In this document: one piece after another, positions 22,760 to 31,212 of the stretch
Numbering within the stretch: the first letter of the stretch is position 1
How the letters are laid out: every line of letters starts with the position of its first letter
Notes under the pieces: model-generated
Seen by the model: only the letters and a program-made list of their open reading frames with translations
Databases searched by the model: none
What the model was told of the DNA's origin: nothing
Made by a program: the position numbers and the translations under genes
Source: Ectopseudomonas alcaliphila
GTDB lineage: Bacteria; Pseudomonadota; Gammaproteobacteria; Pseudomonadales; Pseudomonadaceae
NCBI RefSeq assembly: GCF_900101755.1
Contig: NZ_FNAE01000003.1
Span: 214,715 to 278,714, forward strand
Length of the DNA: 64,000 nucleotides
Direction: 5' to 3'

Positions 22760-23470
22760 ATGAAATCCGACAGGGACGATGCACCAGACTATCTACGTAG
22801 TAAGAAGAAGCCCGGCCCATGGCGAATGGTTGCCATCCTGGGCGTGGGTTCCGCAATTACCTGGGGCGTGATCGCGCTGATCGCCAAGCCAATAGTGATC
22901 AATGTGGATCAGCTCAAGCAGGCGATCCATGTAGACGGCAAACCGCTGTTCAGCCAGCAACCGACGCCACAGCCTTACAGCGAGCCGGAAGAGCCTATAG
23001 GGCAGACATCTATTTCCATTGATCGCCCCGCACAAGACGTTCGGTCTCAACAGCAGGCTCAGGCGGATATCGAGTGGAATGGGCAGGGTAGTTCGGTAGC
23101 GGGTGAGTTACGACAGACTAGTTTCAACGATCAGAACTACACGCCTCGGTTGGATGTAAATACCATGGCTGCGCCGCCTGCTATTTACTACGCCGCTAGC
23201 AAAAAATCCAGGCCTGAAAAAGAAGTCAGAAGGGATAACTATGCCTATTGGGATTGGGTTGGGGCTGACCGGAAAAAGACACGCATAAGAATTGAGTGGG
23301 AAACAATTAATGGGTGGATAGAGTACGACAGCGTATGCCACAACCATCGGAAGGGCTCAATTGTATATCGGGACTGCCGTAAAGCCGCCAAGGAATATTT
23401 TGTTCATCGCTGCCGTACTGAGTCGCGAAAAGCATTCTGCAGGGCTGAAAATGGATTTAATCCCCTTTAG
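22760..23470 (+). CDS. Uncharacterised single-pass membrane protein
   Basis: A 236-residue protein with a basic N-terminus (SKKKPGPWR), one transmembrane helix (MVAILGVGSAITWGVIALIA, residues about 22-42), a Pro/Gln-rich linker and a C-terminal domain with four cysteines (SVCHNHRKGS, YRDCRKAAKE, HRCRTESRKAFC). AAGGAGG precedes ATG 22760. It is 31 bp after the previous gene. GC content is nearer to the host than for hamAB. Function unknown. Confidence 0.7.
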   Translation: MKSDRDDAPDYLRSKKKPGPWRMVAILGVGSAITWGVIALIAKPIVINVDQLKQAIHVDGKPLFSQQPTPQPYSEPEEPIGQTSISIDRPAQDVRSQQQAQADIEWNGQGSSVAGELRQTSFNDQNYTPRLDVNTMAAPPAIYYAASKKSRPEKEVRRDNYAYWDWVGADRKKTRIRIEWETINGWIEYDSVCHNHRKGSIVYRDCRKAAKEYFVHRCRTESRKAFCRAENGFNPL

Positions 23471-23679
23471 ACGGAGATATATTTTCTGAAATTGACAATA
23501 GGGCTGTTCCCCGCATATTTTGGCTAGCAGTACCGCAATAGGTTACGACGCTGCATGAAAACGCGATATTGCTCTGCGGCGAGTAGCTTCAATCCAATGG
23601 GATGACTACGTTTTTATTTGCTTTGTTTGTGCCCTTAATCGTTGCTTGGTAATGATTTTTAATTGATATGGCAGGTCAA
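23471..23679. other. Intergenic gap in the cargo region
   Basis: About 200 bp with no convincing frame. The last 70 bp before 23680 are AT-rich and probably hold the promoter of the next gene, but no clear -35/-10 pair was chosen. Confidence 0.4.
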
Positions 23680-24744
23680 ATGAAAAATATAATAGATTTA
23701 AAAAAAGTTTTCTCTTCGCTTTCAGAGGTAAATGGTCGGGCTGATTTGTTTATTGACTCTATTTCACCTTCCGAAGGCGGGTTAGGGTTGCATGGTCGTA
23801 AAAATAAATACAAGGAGTCTAGAATACTTTTAGATGTGAGTCTGCGTGAGAAAGGCTTGGAAGGCTGTGTGGATATTGCAAGGCAATGCCTGGCGGATCT
23901 AGAAAGCTTTATAAGTTCGGCTGTCAGAATCAAAAACCTTAGCGCGGAAAGGAGGGGGGAGCTCTCTAGCTTGCGTGAAACATGTCAAATTCTTTCGGAT
24001 GTTTTGAGTAAGTACAATCCGTTAAATGGTAATTATCCCGATATAGAGGAGGTTAAGGCAAAAGTTAGGGCCTTGATGGAGGAGCAAGAGAGGCATGATA
24101 TCCGTCACCAGAAACGATTATCTGAGAATGCGAAAAGTATTAGCGAGCTGGAACTAAAGGTTTCTAATATTTCGGAGTCTGTAGGGTTAGAGTTTAAGAA
24201 GGTTGAGGATGTGTATGCTGCAGCTATGGAAGAGGTGGAGCAAAGAAAAGATGAAATCAATAAAATTCTTGGTTTGGTATCTGGAAATGCAGTGGCGGGG
24301 AGTTTTGAGGAAAGTGCAAAGTCTGAAAGGCGCGTAGCTGATATCATGAGATGGGTCTCAGTGTTTTTTATGGTGGTTTTTGTTTTGGTTGCATCTATTT
24401 CTTTATATTTTACTTTGGCGAAAGATTTTGATTGGCGTACTTCAACTTTTAATTTGATTTTTGCTGTTTTGTTGTCTGCGCCATCGGCATATTTTGCGCG
24501 TGAATCTGCCAAGCATCGATTGCAATATAATAAGCATCTCCAACTTTCACTAGAGCTTAAGGCTATAAATCCTTATATTGCTTCTCTCCCTGCTGAGGAG
24601 CAGCATAGAATAAAATCAGAGATCGCAGGGCGTATGTTTTGTGTGAGGGATGATGGAGTGAAGTTGGTAGAGCCATATCCAATAAACATTCAAGAGATTC
24701 TTATGGAGATTCTCAAGAAAGTTGAAATCAAAGGTAAGGCTTGA
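23680..24744 (+). CDS. Coiled-coil protein with two membrane helices, cargo gene
   Basis: A 354-residue protein. Residues about 70-220 are long charged helices likely to form coiled coil (AKVRALMEEQERHDIRHQKR, SISELELKVSNISESVGLEF). Two close hydrophobic segments follow: VSVFFMVVFVLVASISLYF and FNLIFAVLLSAPSAYF. The remaining 90 residues are soluble. ATG 23680 follows AGGTC; ATG 23668 in frame is an alternative. AT-rich and standing alone between the Hachiman block and the toxin-antitoxin pair, it has the look of a membrane-acting defence or exclusion protein, but this is inference. Confidence 0.7.
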   Translation: MKNIIDLKKVFSSLSEVNGRADLFIDSISPSEGGLGLHGRKNKYKESRILLDVSLREKGLEGCVDIARQCLADLESFISSAVRIKNLSAERRGELSSLRETCQILSDVLSKYNPLNGNYPDIEEVKAKVRALMEEQERHDIRHQKRLSENAKSISELELKVSNISESVGLEFKKVEDVYAAAMEEVEQRKDEINKILGLVSGNAVAGSFEESAKSERRVADIMRWVSVFFMVVFVLVASISLYFTLAKDFDWRTSTFNLIFAVLLSAPSAYFARESAKHRLQYNKHLQLSLELKAINPYIASLPAEEQHRIKSEIAGRMFCVRDDGVKLVEPYPINIQEILMEILKKVEIKGKA

Positions 24745-24799
24745 TAGCAGCTTGATGTAAAATGAGTAGCATAAAAGTATCTATGCTATTTAATTTGCA

Positions 24800-25117
24800 C
24801 TATGTAATAAGCCAGTTCGGAATGTCTTTCATCTCATGCAGCACCCGCCACACATCAATATGGCTGTCTTGCTCGACATAGAAGACAAGGTAAGGATAGC
24901 GCTGGAGTGGCCAGGAGCGTAGGCCGGGCAGATCGAGTTCATGGGCGTAGCGAGCAGAACCAGAGGCTGGGTGGCGGCTGATCTGTTTGTACGCTCGCTC
25001 CAGGGCATCAACGAAGCCTAGTGCGGCCTTCTCGGCTTGTTCTTCGAGGTAGTAGGCAATGGCGCTGTCTACGTCTATGTTTGCTAGCTCACGCGGGATG
25101 ACGGGCTTTTGCTTCAT
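24800..25117 (-). CDS. parE: RelE/ParE family toxin
   Basis: The 105-residue protein has the ParE pattern: AIAYYLEEQAEKAALGFVDA, HPASGSARYAHELDLPGLRS and RYPYLVFYVEQDSHIDVWRV. ParE toxins poison gyrase. It starts at ATG 25117, overlapping the antitoxin stop by 4 nt. The pair stands at the right end of the prophage facing into it. Confidence 0.88.
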   Translation of the reverse strand: MKQKPVIPRELANIDVDSAIAYYLEEQAEKAALGFVDALERAYKQISRHPASGSARYAHELDLPGLRSWPLQRYPYLVFYVEQDSHIDVWRVLHEMKDIPNWLIT

Positions 25118-25350
25118 CCTTGAGCGTTCCGCACGCGGGCACGGAGCGATTCGAAGTAGTCAGCATCGGCAGGGGCTGCGGGAGCGGATGCAGCACCGGC
25201 GAGCAGCAGGCCACGAAGGTGTTGGCGGTCTTGATCCTTACGAATCAACTCACGCACGTATTCGCTGCTGGTGCCGTAACCGCGCTGGTTCACTTGCTCA
25301 TCAACGAAGCTCTTGAGAGCGTCCGGCAGGGAGATGTTCATGGTGCTCAT
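25114..25350 (-). CDS. parD: ParD-type antitoxin
   Basis: The 78-residue protein starts MSTMNISLPDALKSFVDEQV and continues with RGYGTSSEYVRELIRKD, a ribbon-helix-helix ParD antitoxin; the C-terminal part (YFESLRARVR) binds the toxin. ATG 25350 starts the conserved domain. The RHH dimer probably represses the operon. Confidence 0.88.
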   Translation of the reverse strand: MSTMNISLPDALKSFVDEQVNQRGYGTSSEYVRELIRKDQDRQHLRGLLLAGAASAPAAPADADYFESLRARVRNAQG

Positions 25351-25404
25351 TGGACGTACCTCTTGCCAAATTTTGCCAAAGATCATAGCGCGGGTTTTGT
25401 GGCT

Positions 25405-25425
25405 GGTGTCGAAAAAGTGTCGAAA
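25405..25425. repeat. Possible integrase arm site, right copy
   Basis: Exact 21-bp copy of the segment at 9569-9589, same orientation, 95 bp inside attR. See the left copy for interpretation. Confidence 0.5.
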
Positions 25426-25519
25426 TCATAGAGCCGAATAGCAACGAAGCGAGACTGCTAGGGAAGTGGAAAGCTCGTATTGAGCGGGTTTGGCACTGAT
25501 TGACACGCTACCGAAACGG

Positions 25520-25552
25520 GTTCGAATCTCTTCTTCACCGCCACTTTCGCAA
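25520..25552. other. attR core of the inovirus prophage
   Basis: Exact 33-bp copy of the tRNA-Ser 3' segment at 9477-9509. The sequence before it (GCTACCGAAACGG) does not continue as tRNA, so this is the phage-side junction. Confidence 0.92.
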
Positions 25553-25554
25553 AG

Positions 25555-25584
25555 CCCCTGTAGGGAAACCTACAGGGGTTTTTG
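25555..25584 (+). terminator. Original tRNA-Ser terminator, displaced by the prophage
   Basis: CCCCTGTAGG-GAAA-CCTACAGGGG is a perfect stem followed by TTTTT directly after attR. Without the prophage it would follow the tRNA gene by about 55 bp. Confidence 0.8.
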
Positions 25585-25775
25585 CTTTTATGGTCCCTAG
25601 TTTTCACGCTATGCGTACCCAGGCTGCGTACACGCAGCATCCTGACAGGGTGCGAATGAGCCCGGCCTCATATCGGCGTTTTCAGGCGCTGCTTGTCATC
25701 ATTCTTTCGTCTTTCCGTCATATCGCTGCCACCGCGATTGGTTGCAATCGCAGCATAGGCCGGGAGGATGCTGCG

Positions 25776-27137
25776 ATGCAGATATGCGTGATTGGAGCAG
25801 GATACGTAGGTTTGGTGACGGCGACCTGTTTTGCCGAGATGGGCAATCAGGTGGTCTGCGTCGAGCGAGATCCGCAGCGCGTCGCGATGCTTTCGCGAGG
25901 TGAGGTGCCGATCTATGAACCTGGCCTGGAGGCGATGCTCAGGGCGCAGCTGACCGGCGGGCAGCTCAATTTCACTTCACAGCTGAAGGCCGGCATCCGC
26001 CGTGCAGAGGTGATTTTCATCGCGGTGGGCACGCCCAGCGGTGAGGACGGTTCGGCCGATCTGAGTCATGTGCTGGCAGTTGCCGACGAGCTGGGTGAAC
26101 GGCTCGATCATGCATGTCTGGTCGTGGACAAATCCACGGTGCCGGTGGGCACCGCCGAGCGTGTGGCGCAGCGCATCAACGCCGGTCTGGCGCGTCGGGA
26201 GCAACGGGCGCGGGTGACCGTGGCGAGCAATCCGGAGTTTCTCAAGGAAGGCTCTGCAGTCGAGGACTTCATGCGCCCTGATCGGGTGATCGTCGGCTGT
26301 GACGACGAACGTGGGCGCGAGCTGCTGCGCCGGCTGTATGCGCCGTTTCTGCGTAATCACGACCGGCTGTTGTGCATGGGTGTGCGCGCCGCGGAGTTCA
26401 GCAAGTATGCGGCCAATGCCTTTCTGGCGACCAAGATTTCCTTTATCAACGAGATGGCAGGTATCTGCGCGCGGTTGGGCGTGGATATCGAGCAGGTGCG
26501 CCGCGGTATCGGTAGCGACCGGCGTATCGGTACGCACTTCATCTATGCCGGTTGCGGTTATGGCGGCTCGTGCTTTCCCAAGGATGTGAAGGCGCTGATC
26601 CGTACGGCCGAGCACGAGGGCATCGAGCCTGGCATCCTGCGCGCGGTCGAAGCGCGCAATGCGCTGCAGAAGACGCTGCTGTTCCAGGCCCTGCGCGAGC
26701 ATTTCAATGGCCACTTGCACGGGCGGGTCGTCGCGCTCTGGGGGCTGGCATTCAAACCCGGTACTGACGATCTGCGTGAAGCGCCCAGCCTGGTGCTACT
26801 CGAGGCTCTGCTGACCGCGGGTGCCAAGGTGCAGGCTTGCGACCCTGCTGCCACGGCAGCTGTTGCTGCACGCTATCCGGCGGCCATCGAGGCGGGGCAG
26901 CTGGTACTGAGCGAATCCCCCTATGCCGTCACCCAGGGTGCGGATGCGTTGGTGCTGGTGACGGAGTGGAAGCAGTTCCGTCAGCCGGACTTCCCGCGTA
27001 TTCGCGGTGCGATGCGCATGCCGGTGCTGTTCGACGGGCGCAACATCTATGACGCCGATCAGCTGGCGGAGCTGGGTTTTCTCTATCGAGGCATCGGTCG
27101 ACCTGCAAGCGGCAGTTGTAAGGCTAGCGCGGCTTGA
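25776..27137 (+). CDS. ugd: UDP-glucose 6-dehydrogenase
   Basis: The 453-residue protein starts MQICVIGAGYVGLVTA, a Rossmann NAD-binding site, and has the catalytic Cys region GCGYGGSCFPKDVKAL near residue 263, plus substrate-binding FLKEGSAVEDFMRPDRVIVG. It oxidises UDP-glucose to UDP-glucuronate for exopolysaccharide or lipid A modification. GGGAGG precedes ATG 25776; the open frame upstream runs back to attR and is not coding. The galU gene follows 42 bp on, an operon that makes and oxidises UDP-glucose. Confidence 0.95.
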   Translation: MQICVIGAGYVGLVTATCFAEMGNQVVCVERDPQRVAMLSRGEVPIYEPGLEAMLRAQLTGGQLNFTSQLKAGIRRAEVIFIAVGTPSGEDGSADLSHVLAVADELGERLDHACLVVDKSTVPVGTAERVAQRINAGLARREQRARVTVASNPEFLKEGSAVEDFMRPDRVIVGCDDERGRELLRRLYAPFLRNHDRLLCMGVRAAEFSKYAANAFLATKISFINEMAGICARLGVDIEQVRRGIGSDRRIGTHFIYAGCGYGGSCFPKDVKALIRTAEHEGIEPGILRAVEARNALQKTLLFQALREHFNGHLHGRVVALWGLAFKPGTDDLREAPSLVLLEALLTAGAKVQACDPAATAAVAARYPAAIEAGQLVLSESPYAVTQGADALVLVTEWKQFRQPDFPRIRGAMRMPVLFDGRNIYDADQLAELGFLYRGIGRPASGSCKASAA

Positions 27138-27179
27138 TAGACTGGGTGCGCATTCCAACCGTCCCCACTAGGGAGTCCC

Positions 27180-28019
27180 ATGATCAAGAAATGCCTGTTC
27201 CCCGCTGCCGGTTACGGCACGCGCTTCCTGCCTGCTACCAAGGCAATGCCCAAGGAAATGTTGCCGGTGGTGAACAAGCCACTGATTCAATACGGGGTTG
27301 AAGAGGCACTCGAGGCTGGCCTCAACCAGATCTCCATCGTCACGGGGCGCGGCAAGCGCGCGCTGGAAGACCACTTTGACGTGAGCTACGAGCTCGAACA
27401 CCAGATCAAGGGCACCGACAAGGAGAAGTACCTGGTTGGCATCCGTCGTCTGATCGACGAGTGCAGTTTCTCCTACACCCGTCAGGTCGAAATGAAAGGC
27501 CTGGGCCACGCCATCCTCTGCGGCCAGCCGCTGATCGGTGACGAGCCGTTCGCCGTGGTACTGGCCGACGACCTGTGCCTGAACCTGGAAGGCGATAGCG
27601 TGCTGGCGCAGATGGTCAAGCTGTACAACCAGTTCCGCTGCTCCATCGTGGCGATTCAGGAAGTGCCGAAGGACGAGACCTCCAAGTACGGCGTGATCGC
27701 CGGCGAGATGATCCGCGAGGACATCTACCGCGTCAGCAACATGGTGGAGAAGCCCAAGCCCGAGGACGCGCCGTCGAACCTGGCGATCATCGGTCGCTAC
27801 ATCCTCACCCCGGACATCTTCGATCTGATTCGCAGCACGCCGCCGGGCAAGGGTGGCGAAATCCAGATCACCGATGCGCTGATGCGCCAGGCCCAGCAGG
27901 GCTGCGTGATGGCGTACAAGTTCAAGGGCCAGCGTTTCGACTGCGGTAGCGCCGAGGGTTACATCGACGCGACCAATTTCTGCTTCGAGAACCTGTACAA
28001 GACCGGCAAGGCGTTCTGA
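27180..28019 (+). CDS. galU: UTP-glucose-1-phosphate uridylyltransferase (copy 1)
   Basis: The 279-residue enzyme has the nucleotidyltransferase start MIKKCLFPAAGYGTRFLPAT, VVLADDLCLN for metal binding, and VEKPKPEDAPSNLAIIGRYI for sugar binding. It forms UDP-glucose from UTP and glucose-1-phosphate. GGGAG precedes the ATG. It is likely co-transcribed with ugd. A close paralogue lies at 31213. Confidence 0.95.
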   Translation: MIKKCLFPAAGYGTRFLPATKAMPKEMLPVVNKPLIQYGVEEALEAGLNQISIVTGRGKRALEDHFDVSYELEHQIKGTDKEKYLVGIRRLIDECSFSYTRQVEMKGLGHAILCGQPLIGDEPFAVVLADDLCLNLEGDSVLAQMVKLYNQFRCSIVAIQEVPKDETSKYGVIAGEMIREDIYRVSNMVEKPKPEDAPSNLAIIGRYILTPDIFDLIRSTPPGKGGEIQITDALMRQAQQGCVMAYKFKGQRFDCGSAEGYIDATNFCFENLYKTGKAF

Positions 28020-28046
28020 TACGTTTGCCTATCAGAGCAGCCTTTC

Positions 28047-28119
28047 GTAGGAGCCCCGCCCCGGGGCGAAGCTCTGCGATGCCTCGCCATCCCGGTTCGC
28101 GGCGGGGCGCCGCTCCTAC
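28047..28119. repeat. REP-like inverted repeat
   Basis: GTAGGAGCCCCGCCCCGGGGCGAAGC and GCGGCGGGGCGCCGCTCCTAC type arms surround a short spacer. It is the common Pseudomonas GTAGGAGC palindrome. Confidence 0.7.
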
Positions 28120-28147
28120 AGAATCGGTGCATTGATGCTCCAACTGA

Positions 28148-28172
28148 CGCCACCCTCGGGTGGCGTTTTGCA
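28148..28172. terminator. Terminator between galU and the convergent VOC gene
   Basis: CGCCACCC-TC-GGGTGGCG followed by TTTT. It serves galU on the plus strand; the minus side lacks a long T-run. Confidence 0.8.
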
Positions 28173-28174
28173 TT

Positions 28175-28597
28175 TCAGGGGATGGGCATCTGTTCCGAGC
28201 CGGGCCCGAGCGGCTGGCCGAAGCTGAACTCCACGTAGTTGCCGGCCGGGTCGCGCAGGCCGCAGTAGTAGCCAACCGGGTAGGGCTCGTCACGCGGTGC
28301 CCAGATCAGGCAGCCCGCTTGATCGGCCATGGCGGCGATGTGATCGACCTCTGCGCGGCTGCTCAGGGCGAAGCCGAAGTGGCTGTAGTCATTGGCGGCC
28401 AGGTTCCTGTCCTGGCCGCCGGGCATGATGACGAAGATGAACTGGTGTTCCTTGCCCGGCTCGGCCATCCAGACGATGCGTGTGCCCTTGCCGGGGCGCT
28501 CGTGGATCACCTGCATGCCGCAGAAACGTTGATAGAAGGCGATGCAGGCGTCGAGATCGGGGACGTGCAGGGCAAGATGAGTCAGGGTAGGGCGCAT
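28175..28597 (-). CDS. VOC family (glyoxalase/bleomycin-resistance fold) protein
   Basis: The 140-residue protein has two beta-alpha-beta-beta-beta modules: LTHLALHVPDLDACIAFYQR at the start and YYCGLRDPAGNYVEFSFGQP near the end, with likely metal ligands His10, His in YSHFGFAL and Glu in YVEF. Reads as a lactoylglutathione lyase-like enzyme; the substrate is unknown. GGAGG lies 8 nt before ATG 28597. Confidence 0.8.
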   Translation of the reverse strand: MRPTLTHLALHVPDLDACIAFYQRFCGMQVIHERPGKGTRIVWMAEPGKEHQFIFVIMPGGQDRNLAANDYSHFGFALSSRAEVDHIAAMADQAGCLIWAPRDEPYPVGYYCGLRDPAGNYVEFSFGQPLGPGSEQMPIP

Positions 28598-28669
28598 GGA
28601 ATCCACCTCCGGCTTTCAGCTTAGCGCGGGCCTTTACGGTATGCTCCTCGTCTGCCAAGGAGATACCCC

Positions 28670-30028
28670 ATGAGTTACGACTTCGACCTGTTCGTTATCG
28701 GCGCCGGTTCCGGCGGCGTACGTGCGGCGCGCTTCGCCGCTGGTTATGGTGCACGCGTTGCGGTGGCCGAGAGCCGCTACCTGGGCGGTACCTGCGTCAA
28801 CGTCGGCTGCGTACCGAAAAAGCTGCTGGTATACGGCGCGCATTTCGCCGATGACTTCGAGCAGGCCTCGGGTTTCGGCTGGTCGCTGGGTGAGGCGAAC
28901 TTCGACTGGACGACGCTGATCGCCAACAAGAACCGCGAGATCGAGCGCCTCAATGGCATCTACCGTAACCTGTTGACCAGCAGCGGCGTCAGTCTGTTCG
29001 AAGGTCATGCGCGTATCGTCGACGCCCATACCGTCGAAGTGAACGGCCAGCGTCACAGCGCCGAACGCATTCTGATCGCCACCGGCGGCTGGCCGCAGAT
29101 TCCCGATATCCCAGGCCGCGAGCACGCCATCAGCTCCAACGAAGCCTTCTTCCTCAAGCAGCTGCCCAAGCGCGTACTGGTGGTGGGCGGCGGCTATATC
29201 GCTGTGGAGTTCGCCTCGATCTTCCACGGCCTGGGCGCACAGACCTCGTTGCTGTATCGCGGCGACCTGTTCCTGCGCGGCTTTGATGGCGCCGTGCGCG
29301 AGCACCTGCGCGAAGAGCTGAGCAAGAAGGGCCTGGACCTGCAGTTCAACGCCGATATTGCCAGCATCGAGCGCAAGGCCGATGGCAGCCTCGCCGCCAC
29401 GCTCAAGGATGGTCGCGTACTGGAGGCCGATTGCGTGTTCTACGCCACCGGTCGCCGGCCGATGCTGGACAACCTCGGCCTGGAAAACGTCGAGGTGAAG
29501 CTGGACAAGCGCGGCTATATCGAAGTCGATGACCTGTTCCAGACCTCCACGCCGTCGATTCTCGCCCTTGGCGACGTGATCGGCCGCGTGCAACTGACCC
29601 CGGTGGCGCTGGCCGAAGGCATGGCCGTGGCGCGTCGGCTTTTCAAACCCGAGGAATACCGGCCGCTGGACTACAGCATGATCCCTACCGCCGTGTTCAG
29701 CCTGCCGAATATCGGCACCGTTGGCCTGAGTGAGGAGCAGGCCATCGAAGCCGGGCACAAGGTGAAAATCTTCGAGAGCCGCTTCCGGCCGATGAAGCTG
29801 ACGCTGACCGAAAACCCGGAGCGCACGCTGATGAAGCTGGTGGTCGATGCCGACAGCGACCGCGTGCTCGGCTGCCATATGGTCGGCCCGGAGGCGGGCG
29901 AGATCGTTCAGGGCCTGGCGATTGCCCTGAAGGCAGGTGCGACCAAGCAGATCTTCGACGAGACCATCGGCGTACACCCGAGCGCCGCCGAGGAGTTCGT
30001 TACCCTGCGTACGCCGGTCAGCCGCTGA
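28670..30028 (+). CDS. gorA: Glutathione reductase
   Basis: The 452-residue flavoprotein has the FAD site [15 protein letters not shown], redox-active disulfide [14 protein letters not shown] (residues about 38-51), NADPH site [15 protein letters not shown] and the C-terminal dimer motif [11 protein letters not shown] with the active-site His. Length is that of GorA. It reduces glutathione disulfide with NADPH in the cytoplasm. AAGGAG precedes ATG 28670. Confidence 0.95.
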   Translation: MSYDFDLFVIGAGSGGVRAARFAAGYGARVAVAESRYLGGTCVNVGCVPKKLLVYGAHFADDFEQASGFGWSLGEANFDWTTLIANKNREIERLNGIYRNLLTSSGVSLFEGHARIVDAHTVEVNGQRHSAERILIATGGWPQIPDIPGREHAISSNEAFFLKQLPKRVLVVGGGYIAVEFASIFHGLGAQTSLLYRGDLFLRGFDGAVREHLREELSKKGLDLQFNADIASIERKADGSLAATLKDGRVLEADCVFYATGRRPMLDNLGLENVEVKLDKRGYIEVDDLFQTSTPSILALGDVIGRVQLTPVALAEGMAVARRLFKPEEYRPLDYSMIPTAVFSLPNIGTVGLSEEQAIEAGHKVKIFESRFRPMKLTLTENPERTLMKLVVDADSDRVLGCHMVGPEAGEIVQGLAIALKAGATKQIFDETIGVHPSAAEEFVTLRTPVSR

Positions 30029-30035
30029 GGGCAGC

Positions 30036-30659
30036 ATGGAAACGCTTTTCTATGTCGCCGACCTGTTCGGCGTTGCGGTGTTCGCCATCACCGGTGCGCT
30101 GATGGCGGGGCGCAAGTCCATGGACCTGTTCGGGGTGCTGGTGATGGCCATCGTCACCGCGCTGGGCGGCGGCACGCTGCGCGACCTGATTCTGGACAAC
30201 CACCCGGTCAGCTGGATTCGCGACGACACCTACATTCTGGTCGCATCATTGGCGGCACTGGGCACCGTGGCCTGGGTGCGCATGACCCGGCCGATTCACG
30301 AGAAAGGCCTGCTGATCGCCGATGCCTTCGGCCTGGCGGTGTTCACCGTGTATGGCACCGAGTTGGCGCTGCAGCACGGCACGCCGATCAGCACCGCGGT
30401 GATCATGGGGGTGATGACTGGCGTGGTTGGCGGGGTGATTCGCGATGTGCTGTGCAACGAAATCCCGCTGATCTTCCAGAAAGAAATCTACGCCACGGCC
30501 TGCATCGCCGGCGCGCTTACCTTCATCGGCCTGCGAGCACTGGGTACGCCGCACTGGCTCGATAGCGCAGCGGCTATGTGCGTGGTGCTGGTCGCTCGAC
30601 TGGCTGCCATCCACTGGCACCTCGGGTTGCCGCGTTTTCACCTTCTGGACAGGCATTGA
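30036..30659 (+). CDS. TRIC-like (UPF0126/YicG) membrane channel protein
   Basis: The 207-residue protein has about seven membrane helices in two repeats, each with a glycine-rich kink: VTALGGGTLRDLILDN and GVVGGVIRDVLCNE. This is the bacterial TRIC cation-channel family. ATG 30036 follows TGAGGGC, 8 bp after gorA, and the stop is followed within 3 bp by the next ATG, so gorA, this gene and the next form an operon. Confidence 0.88.
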   Translation: METLFYVADLFGVAVFAITGALMAGRKSMDLFGVLVMAIVTALGGGTLRDLILDNHPVSWIRDDTYILVASLAALGTVAWVRMTRPIHEKGLLIADAFGLAVFTVYGTELALQHGTPISTAVIMGVMTGVVGGVIRDVLCNEIPLIFQKEIYATACIAGALTFIGLRALGTPHWLDSAAAMCVVLVARLAAIHWHLGLPRFHLLDRH

Positions 30660-30661
30660 AC

Positions 30662-31042
30662 ATGATCGAGAGACTGGACCATCTGGTACTGACGGTGGCG
30701 GATATCGACGCCACCGTCGATTTCTATGAGCGCGTGCTGGGCATGCGTCACGAGCGCTTCGGCGCCGGGCGCAGCGCTCTGGTATTCGGCCAGCAGAAAT
30801 TCAATCTGCATCAGGCCGGTCGTGAGTTCGAGCCCAAGGCGATCAAACCGACACCGGGCGCCATCGATCTGTGCCTGATCACCCTGTGGCCTCTGGCGCG
30901 AGTCATGGCCCATCTGGCCGAGCAGGGCGTGATGGTGGAAGAGGGGCCGGTGGCTCGCACCGGTGCCGTTGGCCCCATCGAGTCGGTGTATTTTCGCGAC
31001 CCGGACGGCAATCTGATCGAAGTGAGCCGTTATCTCGCATAG
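30662..31042 (+). CDS. VOC family protein
   Basis: A 126-residue glyoxalase-fold protein: MIERLDHLVLTVADIDATVD at the start and VYFRDPDGNLIEVSRYL at the end, with His7, His50-region and Glu119-region as probable metal ligands. Similar to small dioxygenase or fosfomycin-resistance-like proteins of unknown substrate. It follows the channel gene by 2 bp. Confidence 0.82.
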   Translation: MIERLDHLVLTVADIDATVDFYERVLGMRHERFGAGRSALVFGQQKFNLHQAGREFEPKAIKPTPGAIDLCLITLWPLARVMAHLAEQGVMVEEGPVARTGAVGPIESVYFRDPDGNLIEVSRYLA

Positions 31043-31149
31043 GGACGGTTTCTTGCCGGCAGCGGCAGCTCGGCATCGGCGCGCTTATGCCGCACTGCCG
31101 AGCTTCGCAAAAGCGCGCAGCAGCGAAACGGCGCCCGCTGAAATATCTT

Positions 31150-31177
31150 GAACCGTAAAGGTTCTAAACGGGTCAGG
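31150..31177 (+). promoter_or_regulatory. Possible AlgU-type promoter of the second galU
   Basis: GAACCG and TCAGG are separated by 17 bp, about 36 bp before the start codon. It is a weak match to GAACTT-N16/17-TCTGA but agrees in spacing with other candidates in this window (36395, 39935, 50499 and 56782). Confidence 0.4.
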
Positions 31178-31212
31178 TTCTATTACCGAGTCACTCAATT
31201 GGTATAGAACCC

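Noticed and set aside
18786..24799. Reverse transcriptase, retron or restriction-modification genes in the prophage cargo
   Set aside because: No RT (YADD-like) motif, methyltransferase motif or non-coding retron structure was seen in any of the cargo genes.
25500..25775. Upstream extension of the ugd frame back into attR
   Set aside because: The extra 92 codons have no conservation-like features, and the known N-terminus MQICVIGAGYVGL with GGGAGG upstream marks the start.
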